The position numbers and the translations under genes were made by a program. 64,000 bases of DNA, taken from positions 93,696,893-93,760,892 of the forward strand of contig CM077594.1 of assembly GCA_039654915.1 (NCBI GenBank). The letters are read 5' to 3'. This document shows, piece after piece, positions 12,014 to 24,195 of the stretch (position 1 is the stretch's first letter; the number at the start of each line of letters is the position of its first letter). Below the pieces are notes generated by a model. The model did not search any database. It worked only from the letters and a program-made list of their open reading frames with translations, and was not told where the DNA came from. The stretch comes from Aquilaria yunnanensis. Taxonomy: Eukaryota; Streptophyta; Magnoliopsida; Malvales; Thymelaeaceae.

Positions 12014-12911
12014 GTGTTAAATATCATTACCGCTAGCTATACCGTACCCTGAATTTTTAAGGTATATCATGCTGAATACCGTTACCATTTTTGTAAAAAA
12101 ATAAATGTTAGAATATTATTTTAAGATAACATAATCTATTTAATAATTTATTTTTACACATTTTATATGTATTCTAATTTTTCTTATCATAATTTTTTAA
12201 ATATAAATAAAATATATATGATAGAAGATACTTTTTTTAGTATAAAAAATATTAAAAAAATGTTATATATAGAGAAAAATAAATAATACTTAAAAAACTA
12301 ATTTATTGATATAAGAAAATATAATAATAATTTAATAATAACAATGCATTTTTTAATATCACTTTGAGTTCTTAGGTGGCTCAAAATAAGACACTTTTTT
12401 CCTAACTTGTTCTATAAAAGCAACATATTCATCCCTTGTTATGAAATTTTTGTTTTGAGTCAAGAAATTTTGAAAATAAGAATAATATTCAGTTGAGATA
12501 GTATGCACCAGAAATCCAATTGAGGGATATTGTTTAACACCACATGGACCTTCAAGTTGTTACCATCCATTAAATTTTTATATTAATTAAGAAAAGTTAC
12601 AAAAAAAATAAAATTAAATCTTTATTTTATTATATGTGTATTATTTATATTTTAATTTTTTATATATTTATGATATTTTGATGTGAAATGAAAAAAAAAA
12701 AATAAACGCAAAAAATTAAATATCACAATACGTACCATGCGGTATTTTTGGTATACTGTGGTTTTTTGACAAAATATATATAAAAAGTGAACAGTATGCG
12801 GTAAAATATCGTTGTATACAACGCGGTAAAGTGACAAAACGTAAAAATATTTATACCATGTACCACATACTCGCAGTAAATGGTATACTGATATATCACG
12901 GTATTTAACAC
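12014..12911. mobile_element. putative non-autonomous inverted-repeat DNA element
   Basis: It starts GTGTTAAATATCATTACCG and ends with the inverse of a near-identical end (CGGTATTTAACAC), about 898 bp apart. The interior is very AT-rich, with repeated GGTATACTG/TACCATG-like motifs near both ends. No convincing target duplication was found, so the superfamily is uncertain. It carries a short coding-like fragment on the minus strand, listed separately. Confidence 0.55.
12359..12553 (-). pseudogene. unrecognised coding-like fragment inside the inverted-repeat element
   Basis: On the minus strand one frame stays open for about 60 codons up to a TGA at 12359-12361. The composition is protein-like: aromatic and charged residues are well mixed, and a piece reads FITRDEYVAFIEQVRKKVSY. 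There is no start codon, and a TAA interrupts the upstream part. I do not recognise the family. It could be a captured gene fragment or a transposase tail. Confidence 0.3.
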
Positions 12912-13251
12912 TATGCTTATACCATGAGCCTAAAAACGGCAGCAACATCAATAATATACAGTAAGTCACTTAAACCTAGCTAGAATCAAGTTGACACAAA
13001 GTTTTCGAGAGCCATAATATGGACGAAAGTGTCACATTTTAAAATTTAAACAAATAAAAATGTTATAAAGATAAAAATGAAGTAAGAGCACGAGACTAAT
13101 AACTAAAATTGAAGAATTATATATATACACACACATAATACACACACACACATATGACTATCCGCATCTTTGATCATAAAACAAATATTTCAAAATTCAA
13201 ATTATTGGAGAAATTCCACAAAGTGGATGTGATTCAAACTAGAACTTTTTT

Positions 13252-15239
13252 GGGATTTTAATAGTTACCCTCCTAAACTTTAGGTCATATTACACTTGCC
13301 CCCTGAGATTTAAAAATCTACACTTATCCGATTAATTTATTAACGTTGTCAGTTAAAATTACAGCCAGTCACTTTGAATTTAGTCTGATTTACAATGATA
13401 CCAAAAAAATGTTAACATCTACAATTTTTCAAGAATACCCTTCCTTTTCTCGTCTTTTACTTCTATTCTTTGCTACTAGTACTTCAACCCCATCCATCTT
13501 TACCGCCTCTCTACTTCCTTATCTAACCCCGCTTTCTTGCTCCACTGCTTCCTTCCCTGACCTCATACCCAAAATTACTTGTCCTCGTCACCTCGATCCC
13601 TTCAGACTCACCTAAATTCGCCTCACTTGTCCTTTTATGGATTGATGCAAATTGAATAAGAGAAGAGGAAGACTAACACTTCAATGCCTCTAGCTGGTTT
13701 AATTGATTTTTTATCTAAAACTATATCATTTAAATATCTAATTAATAATCACTTGAATAATGTTTTTTGAAAATAATTTTTTTATAGCTAACTAAGAAAA
13801 AGAAAACTCAAGAGAAAATAGCAAGATTTTCCAAAAATTGTTAAAAAAATAGTTTTCAACCTTTTTAAATATAAAGTTTCAGTCAATATTATTCAAGTTA
13901 AGTGAATAATTTCTATATATCAAAATAATTACTAATAATTCATTTATTAGGATCATTATCAACATGTAACAATGTTGCTTTACCTCGTATTTTCAAATGA
14001 AATTGGTTTTCAACAATTCTTATTTATTTTATTTTATTTTATTTTGAATTCACTACATGAGGAACTAACTTTTGAGACAAATGTAATGGGGCAAATAGTG
14101 CATTTGTCTCAAATCCTATATTCAAAATTTGAGGCAAAAACTTAGAAGCATGTATTATATTTTTCACTAATTAATATATATTAGAGACAAATACAATGAA
14201 TCAAAATAAAATATTTGACTCCAAAACTCTATTTAAAATTGGTGGCAAATAATTGGAACCAAATATTATATTGTTAATAATTAGGATATGATGAGACAAA
14301 TAAAAAACTAAATAAAAAATTTATCTCTAATAATTAAATTTAAATAATTAGATGGCGATGTTGTATTGCCTACTAATATCGGCGGGAGTGTTTCACAAAC
14401 TTCTAAAAAATTTAACGGACTTTATAATTTTTTATATTAATATTATTATTACATGTTTGTTTGATTACTTTTATATGTGAATAGGTCTCTTTCCTAGTAA
14501 GATTTACATAGATTGCTTATATAGCTCTTAGTCAAGAAGTAAATTCAAAATTTTGAGAGTGAAAAACTTAGTAGAAACAACACAAATTTCACAAAGGTTG
14601 AGAAGGCATAGTTGAGCTCAACCAAGGTTGACCCATGGGCTTAATATTTGCATTTTCATGTGGCATTGACCGTCGCTTTGACATCCTTCACGTTGACGTC
14701 ATAGGAGTCAAAGTTGAACTCATTTTTGGTGCCTAAAAGTTAGGAGGCAGCATAATTTTTGTAGCCTCAACATGTCTGGGGCATCCCACGGTTTTCAGCA
14801 TATGTGACACTAGAGAGAAGACTACAAAGATGAAGGACCCCCAAGTTACGGCATTGGTCTGGGCAAATCCCAATACAGCAACCAAAGGTCACCGTTAAGA
14901 GCCTAATGAGTGTTGGCAAGTGGGTTGGAGGAAAGGGTATTGGAGTAGAAGGAGAAATTGCATAAGGAGGTGATGAAGGGAAAAGATGGATAGGTTGAAG
15001 TGGAGGTGAAGGAGAATGGAAGTGGACAGATGATGGGGGGAAGGGCAATTTCAAAAAATTGTAAACTTCTAAAGTTTTGAGTATAATTGAAAACCAAACT
15101 AAGTTCAATGTGATTGGCTGTAATTTTGATTAACAGATGACTGACGGCATTAAAAAATAGAGGGCAAATATAGCTTTTAAATATCAGAGAGACAATTGTA
15201 ATATCACCTAAAATTCAAATGGGTAACCGTAAAAAACCC
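13252..15239. mobile_element. Mutator-like (MULE) element with long terminal inverted repeats
   Basis: The left end (13252-about 13610) and the inverse of the right end (15239-about 14900) align over some 350 bp. Shared pieces include GTTACCC, ATTACAGCCA(G/A)TCAC and TACAATTTTT with AATTGCCCTTCC-like flanks. Both tips begin with GGG. Flanks AACTTTTTT (13243-13251) and AACCCTTTT (15240-15248) match at 7 of 9 positions, as expected for a worn 9-bp MULE target duplication. The interior of about 1.3 kb has no transposase, so the element is non-autonomous. Confidence 0.75.
14070..14340. repeat. tandem repeat of about 125 bp inside the MULE
   Basis: About 2.5 copies of a unit that begins GAGACAAAT(G/A)(T/C)AATG and contains a TTGAGGCAAA or TTGGTGGCAAA core. 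The copies have diverged. Confidence 0.5.
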
Positions 15240-15319
15240 AACCCTTTTTTTCCTTTCTCGCCAATTTCCATTTGAGCGTCGTTGTTTTGTGGCGCATAGT
15301 CTATCCTTATTAGGCTAGT

Positions 15320-15880
15320 GAGTAAATTGTGTAAATGGTCCCTAACCTTTAGTCATTGTTTCTTTTTAGTTGCTAATCTGCTAAATGTTCTGTTTTGGTC
15401 CTGAATTTATTAAAATTGTTTCATTTTGGTTCCTTACCAGATGAAATTCATTAACTCAGAATAATTGTCTAACATAAAATTTTAAAATTTTAATTTAAAT
15501 ATTCGATAACTGTCTTCTAATAAATTTAAACAGTTTAATATTTTTTTTACAATAAATGGACAGTTTAAATTAGTAGTTTTTTTCTTTCTGAATGAAATAA
15601 ATTCAATTGACTGAGAGAAAAAAAAAAGTGATTTAAATTTTTCATTAACCATAAAAAATTTGTTATACAAATTAAATTTATTATAAAATAGTTATAGGAT
15701 AGTTTAAATTATAATCTAAAAAATTGTTATCAAACAAATACTTTAATTTAACAAATTTCATCAAATTGATACTAAAATAAAACATTTTAATAGGTTCAGG
15801 ACTAAAACAGAACATTCAATAGGTTAAGAACTAAAAAAAAATAATGACTAAATATTAGGGACCATTCATCAAACTTACTC
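15320..15880. mobile_element. small TIR element (MITE-like)
   Basis: The left end GAGTAAATTGTGTAAATGGT and the inverse of the right end (GAGTAAGTTTGATGAATGG) continue into an inverted match of about 140 bp: GGTCCCTAA, TTTAGTCATT, TGTTCTGTTTT(G/A)GTCCTGAA. The interior is AT-rich and non-coding. No clear target duplication. Confidence 0.6.
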
Positions 15881-16199
15881 TTACTGGTACTAGGTCCACC
15901 CAAATCTAAATGTAGGCTTCACTGTCATGGAACTTTATGAGCAAAATCGGCTCCGGAGACAAGATTGGGCTGTAGTTAAACAAGGTGCTTTTAATATCTG
16001 TTGGCAGTAACCGTACAGTGACACAGTGTACCAACCAATCTTGGAGGCGGAGCTTGCCTGTTTCTACAGTACTTTTACTAAGAAAAGAGACAAAAGAAAA
16101 GGCGATGCCAAATTACCTGGACGAAACACAGAACTCAAGAAACTAGAATACTAGAGCTCATGACCACTCTTCTTCTCCGTTTAACGGAAAATGACTAAA
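15881..16199. other. 3' flank of the second ERF gene
   Basis: Holds the downstream region of the minus-strand ERF gene. No other gene seen. The first 100 bp contain a CACTGT-type short palindrome (GTACAGTGACACAGTGTAC, about 16012-16030). Confidence 0.5.
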
Positions 16200-16607
16200 T
16201 CAGTCCTTCCTTCCTGTTTTCTTGTCATCATCAGGCTCAAGAAGTTCCTCCAACACCTTGTCATCCAAATACTCGATCTCGAAAACCTGCTTCCCCTTCC
16301 CACCCGACGAGCTCTCACCGCCACCCACCCGCGGGTAGTAATACGAACCCACCGGCTTTAGCTGGGAATAATACTCGTTCGGAAAGTTCAGAACGGCGAG
16401 ATGTCCTCTCAGGTTGAACGCCGCCCGGTCGTATGCCCGAGCCGCCTCCTCCGCCGTGTCGAACGTCCCCAGCCAGGACCGCGCCCCGTTCCTCGTCGGA
16501 TCCCTTATCTCCGCTGCGTATTTTCCCCACGGACGACGTCGTACTCCGCGGTAACGCTTCTCATCCTTGTCTCTGTCCTTGTCTTTCCCTTTGTTTCTCT
16601 CCTCCAT
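16200..16607 (-). CDS. ethylene-responsive transcription factor, group IX, with EDLL motif
   Basis: Intronless gene for a 135-residue nuclear transcription factor. The N-terminus (residues 4-18) is a run of Lys, Asp and Arg and may help nuclear entry. Residues 18-76 are one AP2/ERF domain ([18 protein letters not shown]) with the ERF-type Ala14 and Asp19, predicting GCC-box binding. Residues 108-124 (VFEIEYLDD...LEELLE) match the EDLL activation motif. Length and layout are those of small Arabidopsis ERF095-ERF098-like activators. The linker contains GSYYYP and a Gly/Ser stretch instead of the poly-Ser of the other copy. It points toward the first ERF gene (convergent), so the pair probably arose by local duplication with inversion. 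A minus-strand TATA box lies about 80 bp upstream of the ATG. Confidence 0.95.
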   Translation of the reverse strand: MEERNKGKDKDRDKDEKRYRGVRRRPWGKYAAEIRDPTRNGARSWLGTFDTAEEAARAYDRAAFNLRGHLAVLNFPNEYYSQLKPVGSYYYPRVGGGESSSGGKGKQVFEIEYLDDKVLEELLEPDDDKKTGRKD

Positions 16608-16687
16608 TGATGCTTCTTTGTTCTCCCTTCTTTTTTTTTTTTGTTTCTGCTGAATTGAACGTATAGAGTTGGCGGGTTATTGGCACG

Positions 16688-16729
16688 TTTATATACTCAG
16701 GGGGTTGCGTTTGGGGTTTATTACGTGGC
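16688..16729 (-). promoter_or_regulatory. TATA box and ABRE/G-box-like site of the second ERF gene
   Basis: On the minus strand TATATAAA lies at 16695-16688, about 80 bp before the ATG at 16607. About 27 bp further upstream is GCCACGTA (16729-16722), an ABRE-like ACGT core. The predicted 5' leader is about 50 nt and holds a long pyrimidine/purine run (16630-16642). Confidence 0.65.
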
Positions 16730-18394
16730 AGATGCTAAACATATTAAAATATTTGTACAAAAATTCTACAAAATTCATCGTGCCAAAATTATCTGATCGG
16801 TTATAAGAGGATACAGTTAGGTTTCAACATATAATATTTGAACACAGGCAATTAGGATTTGATAAAAGTTTTATTAAAATTGTTAATTAGCTTTGAACAA
16901 AATTCTTCCATCTTATTTATTGAGTAAGACGTGACGAATGTTATGTGGAATGAGATCGGACCCAGGACCAGGAAAGTGGTGCGGGATTGACTATATACGC
17001 ACACTGGGCAAGTTCTTTATAATCACAGTATGATAGAAATAATATTCGATTATATTCTAGCTTCCACAGGGATGGATTGGATTGAATTCAAAAGCATTAG
17101 GAAATCTCTTTTGAATGATTATGATTTTTCCCTTAGATTAGATTTGGATTCCACCATTACCTAGGAAAAACTGTCCCTTTTTACAGACTTTAGTTAACCT
17201 TTTTACAGACTTTAGTTAACCTACACTATTGTTCTCATGACGTAGATCTAGAATGTACTAAAAATTTATAATCCTAAACCCTCTAAAAATTTATAATCCT
17301 AAACCCATTTTAGGACTAATGAGCTCCGCAAGATTTTGAGGAGTTAACTATTCTCCCCAGACATTATATTTGTTACTTTTTATTTATTTATTTATTTTAT
17401 TTTTTGAAATTGAGGTTGAGTGGTTTTTTTCCCATACTGATTGTTGTTAAAAAAATTTTAAAAAATATTCTATTTTAAAATTACAAAATTCATCTAACAG
17501 TTGTATCCAGGTTTATATGTCCATGCTTGTCTACAAAAAGATCAACCAAGTCAAACTCGATTTCAAAAACTCGAGATAAGTATTTTGGGATAAAGGTTTT
17601 CAATTCAGATCATGAGGTGGTCTAGATATGTGATGAGTTATATTTTATCAAAATAGTTTATTTACTAGGCCCGTAATTAAGCTAAATGAATCAATCACTT
17701 AAGTTCTAAACATCTACTGCCGTCAACAATCATGTTATGCGTGTACCATATGAAATAATAATATACATATATTCACGGATTTTTTTTATATATGATAGAG
17801 AGACTAAGGAAAATGGGGGATTGAATCTTAAATTAACTTTAAATCGTGTTATAGCAATTATATATAAGTCTTAATCACTAAGTCAAACTTTAATTGCGTT
17901 TTTGGCTTAATTCTTGATGCATATATATCGTCCATAAATACCATCTACATAGTACTTCGTTAGGAAGTCACAACTGTGATTTCTTTTCCTTTTTAACGCT
18001 ACTAGTGAATTTTTAAACTTTTTGGCATTCTCTAGAACTTAACTAAATTACATTAGTTGTCTTTGAACTATATTTATCTTACAAAATTGTGCTTGAAGTA
18101 ATTAATGATTCTGTTAAATTTGTCGTCAAATTTACCATCTTCTGCAATCTTTCCTTCGCAAACATTCATTACGTCTTCAACTAGCGAATTTAAACAGTTA
18201 GAGTACGACACATATAAAGAAACAAAAGGAATAGAACGAGATCAGATGAATACAAATTTCTTTACATAAATTAATTTGGTCAATAAACTCTTCAAAATTA
18301 CTTATTTTTGCACTGACAAAAAAGAGGGTTCTAGAAAGAGAAGCTCTAATTTCTCTCTCGAGAACTTTGGGCATTCTTGATAAGATTTGACATA
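16730..18394. other. AT-rich intergenic sequence
   Basis: No gene recognised. Contains two adjacent short tandem duplications at 17179-17307 (separate entry) and assorted A/T tracts. Confidence 0.5.
17179..17307. repeat. two neighbouring short tandem duplications
   Basis: A 22-bp unit (TTTTACAGACTTTAGTTAAC plus CT) occurs twice at 17179-17222. A 25-bp unit (CTAAAAATTTATAATCCTAA plus ACCCT) occurs twice at 17258-17307. Both pairs are near-perfect, so they are recent. Confidence 0.9.
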
Positions 18395-18399
18395 GAAAT

Positions 18400-19813
18400 T
18401 GTTGGGTTTTGGGAGCCAAACAGCACAGCGGAATTTAACCGAAACCCTCCAAGATCCAAGTGAAACGGAGTAAACCGGATGTTTGAAAATTTCATACCTA
18501 ATTTTCGGTTGAGATCTCTCACTCAACTGTAGAGTCGAATCATAAAACCTGAACAGTTAACGTGTTCAGGCTCTCTATGGTATCCACACGAGCCTCTTGG
18601 GATCATCACGCTTCCACCACGTCCCGGCAGATACGTTTCTCTTGCGCTTGCAGTGCTAGCATGCGTCCTCCAAGGAATTGCAAGAGAAGAGTGCGGCTGT
18701 CCTTTTGGGAGGCTAGGGCAAGGAGACATACGAATTTCTCACTTAAAAGTTGTATTTATAGTGAGACTCAACTTCTAGGCCTAATGAGTTTCAAAGCCCT
18801 AATCAAATTAGGATTTAATTTCGGGCTTAATAATGGCTCAACTCCTTGGCCCATTATTAATACGAAATTAAAGTGAAACCATAACCCAAATAATTAGCCC
18901 ATGCACTCTAATGATCCAAATAGCTCTATGTGTGTGACCCAATAGGCTCTTGCCATGTTGGCAATGATCATAAATCACATTTATGATCATAAGCAATGAG
19001 CGGTATCTAGCAACACATCATTGCTACCCAAGTGACAAGATTGTCGGTGAATCGACTAAACCTTTATGATCATCACCGATATATGCCATTGTCCCTTTGT
19101 CCAAGATATCAAGACTAAGCACGAGACATGGAATGTGTCACTCTCGTATAGCCCAATCTTTGGTTTCTTGATTACCGAGTAGACTAACTTAAACTGATGA
19201 CATTGATATCGTATATAAACTCATCCGAGCATGGCCATGCATTTTTTAAGTCTCACTCTATCAAGGGGCCCGAAGATATCATTCCCGTTACATAGGAGAG
19301 ACAAATCACATCTTGATCATACAAATCTCTCCTCATGATATGTGACATACCCAATGACCTCCTTCAAGTCCACTCAATTACGAGCAACAAAGGAAAGTAT
19401 CAAAGTATATGACTCACATGTAGGGAACCTTGATGATCTTAGGTCGAAGGACTACATATACCATGATCATTATGAGAATCACTTATGACACTCATATAAC
19501 GATCCATGTAGTGTTCTCATGGTTGGTTAATCCAGTACACAAGTTCTCCAACTTGTACCCATATGTAGACTACATATTTTATATTAGTCTCCACATATGC
19601 TAGTCCTTATGTATTATTGTAACCCGCTCCACAATAATACTAGACCAGGGATGTTTAAGAATATCATTATTCTAGGGTTACAATTATGTTTATTACGTTA
19701 CGCAGAAACAAAACAACAAACATAATTGCTGGATTAATGCCTTAATAAAATATCATGACTCAATGTGCAAAAATACAACATCTCATGATTGGCTTTTGGG
19801 CACAACACTAACA
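18400..19813 (+). mobile_element. solo LTR, 1.4 kb, target duplication GAAAT
   Basis: It begins TGTTGGGTTTTGGG and ends CACAACACTAACA, a TGTT...AACA LTR. GAAAT flanks it exactly on both sides (18395-18399 and 19814-19818). This is the mark of an insertion that then lost its interior by LTR-LTR recombination. A homologous LTR follows at 20723-22122. The family (Copia or Gypsy) cannot be told, because no coding sequence remains. Strand is nominal. Confidence 0.85.
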
Positions 19814-19818
19814 GAAAT

Positions 19819-20722
19819 AACATTCTCTATTGAGCAAAACCCTTTCAATATTTTTATTAAAAAGGGGAAAGATGAAAATGTAGTTCAAGTTGTTGAAAAT
19901 TGATGTCATTATCGAAGTTCCACTAATCTCATGGCAGAAAAGATGGTGTGGTCTTTTTCTTATTGCGAAGGGAATAGTGGCTATTCAAGAAGTAGGGGAA
20001 GGTAGAATTTTAGATGTTCGAATAGAAGAAACTTGTATTTCTCAGTTAAAGAAAATGACATTGAGAAGTATATAGAGTTGATTGAAGCGGAAAAAAAGAA
20101 GAAAGAAATCAAGCCAATCAAATGTAATAATTCCAGAAGAAGCGAAATCACAAGGGTGGGGTCAATTTCACTATTTGCTCATGTCTTTACCAGACTCAAA
20201 TAAGAGCACTTGTGGTGGTGGTTGAGTGCTGCTACTATGTTGGACATGGTCGAATTTGGCATCTGAATGAGGAAAACACAATGGATTGAACGTGGAGGAG
20301 GGGAGACAGAAAAGTCAACGGGTGCTATCATCAGTTCCCAATGGAGGAAGGAAAGTGGAATACATAGTAGAGCATAGCAAATATCCTCATTGAGCTTTTA
20401 GTGGTAGTGATGTTGGACATGGAGAAAGGGAAAAGGAAAAGTTAACTGGGGAAGAGGTAGGATCAATGGTGACAACAAGGCTTGGAGATGGGAAGGTAAC
20501 ACTATTTGGTAAGGAGAAAGGGTGTTAGTGGGGAACCAATGTGACACCAAATATTTCATGATGGAGAGGCGGTTTTGTCCCATGAAAAATGGTTGTCCAA
20601 TGAAAAAGTTAACAAGGTGACTTTGCTTGGAAGCGCAGATAGCATTGGCAGATAGAAGGTGTGCTAGGAAGACAAAGTGCCAGTCGAACATGTTTTAGGC
20701 AGTAGGAAACAAGGTTTGCATT
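19819..20722. other. sequence between the two related LTRs, unrecognised
   Basis: About 0.9 kb with short coding-like pieces, for example a frame at 19890-20075 and purine-rich pieces near 20070-20110. No RT, gag or other domain could be recognised, and no primer-binding site follows the left LTR. Since the left LTR has its own target duplication, this is better read as host or older-repeat sequence than as the interior of an element. Confidence 0.4.
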
Positions 20723-22122
20723 TGTAGGGTTTCAGGAGCTAAACAAATATAGCGGAAACTAATCAAAACCTTCTAGGATCCAAGTGAAACAGTGTAAATT
20801 GGGTGTGCAAAATTTTTTATATCTAGTCCGCTAGGATCTTTCACCTAACTGTTGAGTTGAATCACAAACTTGAAAAGTTGACGTATTCAAGCACTCTATA
20901 GTATCCACACAAACCACTTGGATCACCATACCTCCATCATGTTTCGACAGCAGTGTTCCTTTTGCACCCGTAGTGTTAGCTTGTGTTCTCTAAGGAAAGG
21001 TAAGAGGAAAGTACAATAGAAACTTTTTTGAACCCTTTTGATGGCTAAGGCTAGGGCTACAAAAATTCTTACTATATGATATATATATGGTGAAACTTAA
21101 CTCCCAAGCTTAATACGTTTCATAACCCTAATTGAATTAGGCCTAATTTCAGGCTTTATAATGGCTCAACCTTTGGGTCAATTATTAATTTGAAATTATC
21201 ATAAAACCAAAACCCAAACAATTTGACCTATACACTCAAATAATTTAATTAGCCTTATGTGTGTAACCCAATAGGCTCCTATCATATTGGCAATGATCAT
21301 AAATCACATTTATAATCATAAATAATGAGCGGTGTCTAACAACACATCATTGCTACCCAAGTAACAAGATAGCCGGTGATTCGACTAAACCTGTATGATC
21401 ATTATTCGTATATATCATTGTCCCTTTATCCAAGATATCAAGTTCGAGCATGACACATAGAATGTGTCACTCTTGTACAAGCCAATCTAAGGTATCTTAA
21501 TTACCGAGTAAACTGACTAAAATTGATAACATTTGAGCATGGTCATGCATTCCCTTAGTCTCACATATTCAAGAGGCCTGAAAATATCACCCCCGTTATA
21601 TAGGAGGGACAAATACCATATTGATCATACAAAACTCTCCACATGATATGTGACATACCCAATGATCACTTTCATGTTCACTTAGTTACGGGCAACAAAA
21701 AGAAGCATCATTGTATGTGACTTACATGTACGGAACCTTGATGACCTTAGGTCAAAGGATTACATATACCATGATCATTATGATAATTACTTATGATACT
21801 CATATAACAATCCATGTAGCGTTCTTATGGTGGGTTGGTCCAGTACACAAGTTCTCCAACTTGTACCAATATGTAGACTATATATCTTATATTAGTCTCC
21901 ACACATGCTAGTCTTTATATATTTTTGTAACTCATTCCACAATAATACTAGACTAGAGGCATTGAAGAATACTATTATTCTAGGGTTATAATTACATTTG
22001 ATTGTGTCACACAGAAACAAAATAACAAATACAATTACTGGATTAATGTCTCAATAAAATTTCATGACTCAATATGCAAAATATAATCATCTCATGATTG
22101 GCTTTTGGACACAACACTAACA
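20723..22122 (+). mobile_element. second, more diverged copy of the 1.4-kb LTR
   Basis: Aligns along its whole length with 18400-19813 in the same orientation. Shared blocks include CACATCATTGCTACCCAAGT and CCAGTACACAAGTTCTCCAA. It starts TGTAGGGTTTCAGG and ends CACAACACTAACA. No matching target duplication was seen (GCATT on the left, TGATC on the right), so it is an old solo LTR or a rearranged one. Confidence 0.75.
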
Positions 22123-24195
22123 TGATCAAGTTAGGGTTATTTTAATTGCTTTAGGTATAGGGCTAGGTTAATGAATGTGATGGGCTAGAAAATACTGAAG
22201 TAATTGTTGGGCCTGAAATGGTTTATGATGGGCTAGAGAATGGATTTCCAATGGATCCATTATGTCAAAATATGTAGAAAAGAATGGGGCAACTTTTCAT
22301 AGTCGAGGAGTAAACAATATTAAGGTTGGTTTAGGAGATTCTAATAATAAGAGTGTTTCTTATGTAAATATTTTGGTGGTCCTACCAAATTTCAAGGCCT
22401 TGTATAAGTAGATGGGATGAAATTTAGTGAGTTTCTAGTGGCCATCAAAAGATTTGACAATTAAAGGTAATCAGTCTTCTGATCATCTTATAGAGAATAT
22501 AGGAGGTGTATAATCTTGTGCCAAAAATCTTGGAAGTAAAGCCTCAAATCCTACTGGGGTGTCCTTGGATAGCTATGATGGACTAGCATTAGGGATTTTA
22601 AAAATTTCAACAAGGCTAAGGATTAAAGGGATGGGCGGAAAAGACATGATCACAACCACAAGAATCAACGTTGAAATGTGAATTGAAAAATTGGAATGGG
22701 GAATTAAACTTTTTATTGCTATTTTTACTATTGTTTGAGGCTTAAAGGTTGTAGTTATTGTCATTAAAGGTTGTTTTTAATTTCTTGTTGTTGGGTGCTT
22801 TTGGTTAAGGAAAATTTTGAAAGAGGTGTCAGCTCGAGTTGGGAGATTAATGTAATTATATGCTTGTTGGAGTTTTTTGGGGTTGAAGTGTTTTAGCATC
22901 TTTTTTGAACTAAAATTTTTACTTTTTATTTTATTATAACAATATTTATTCTTGTTGTTCATAAAAAAAATGTTGTACTGACTATTCAATTTCTTGATAT
23001 TTCATTTGATGATAATAGTTTGTTATATAAAATATATTTTTGATTAAAATTCTTTTCATTTAAAATAGCTTATAAAAAAGTATCAAATTATTTCCGTATC
23101 ATCAACTTTTTTTGTAGAGTTGGAGGGCAAATATGTAGTACTTTATAAACATTTGAACCAATATACAACAACATAGAAGTCAATGACCCATTTTCTTGGC
23201 AATAATACAATAATAATAACAGCAACAACAACACCAACATTTACGCAAGAGAACATATTTAATAATAATAACATTTTTACTTGTGACAAACAAATGAGAA
23301 AGAATGAATGAACAACCATTGATTCGTAAACTCTAAGCGTGATTACAGTGCTGCCCCACAAAAAAATAACTCTGGGATTGCATCATTAAAGTTGAAGTAT
23401 ATATGGTTATGTTGCAGATGTAAACTCATATCCATTGATCATGATGAAAACCCTCTGCGGTGTCAACAAGCTTAACTATAAGCATGAGTTTCCTATTCAA
23501 CGGGACAAATGGCACTGAACTTTATGTTTCCTCTAAAAGGAGAACTCTGTGCCCAAGTTCAATGACCTAGGCATCTTTCATGTAAATAACCCATGGTAAT
23601 TGAAAGGCTAAAATGTGGATTACATTATGCTCACAACCTTTTCTCTTTATTGTTTATCCTATTTAAATTCTAATAATGTAGATATTAACCATTAATTTTC
23701 AATTTATTCACTAAATATTTTTTTTGGAATGACAAAAATAAATATTATTAAAAAGAAACATAAAGTACAAACTCCCAGTTCCAAATAGATAATGAAATAA
23801 TTCACCCTCAAAAACCTCCCTCTAAAAAAAGTACATTGAATCCCAAATCATATCAAATCCAAGATCCTTTCCTAAATCTCACATAATTTGAATAAACTCA
23901 ACATTTCCTAAAAACAAAAAAAAAATACAAGCTTGAACATCATTAGCCACAACTATATGACCCAAAAAAGCAGGGAAATCTATAGCCGGTTCATTTTAAC
24001 ATAAGTCAACTTAATCAAAAATGATTTATTTTTATTTTTACGTCTTTTTTACCTGAAATCAATTTCATTTGAAAGCCAATATTATATATATGTAATAATC
24101 CATTTGAAAGTAAAGTTTTACGATATTATTAAATTTGTATAAATTTTTTATTTTTAGGTATTAAAAAATTTATAAAAATTTAATAAGATTACAAA
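22123..24195. other. AT-rich intergenic sequence
   Basis: No gene recognised. At about 23715-24000 an A-rich stretch with the AATGACAAAAATAAATATTA type of start resembles the antisense 3' end of a plant LINE, but no coding part supports it. Confidence 0.4.

Noticed and set aside
18400..22122. One LTR retrotransposon with a 0.9-kb interior
   Set aside because: GAAAT flanks the first LTR alone, and no primer-binding site or polypurine tract borders the interval.
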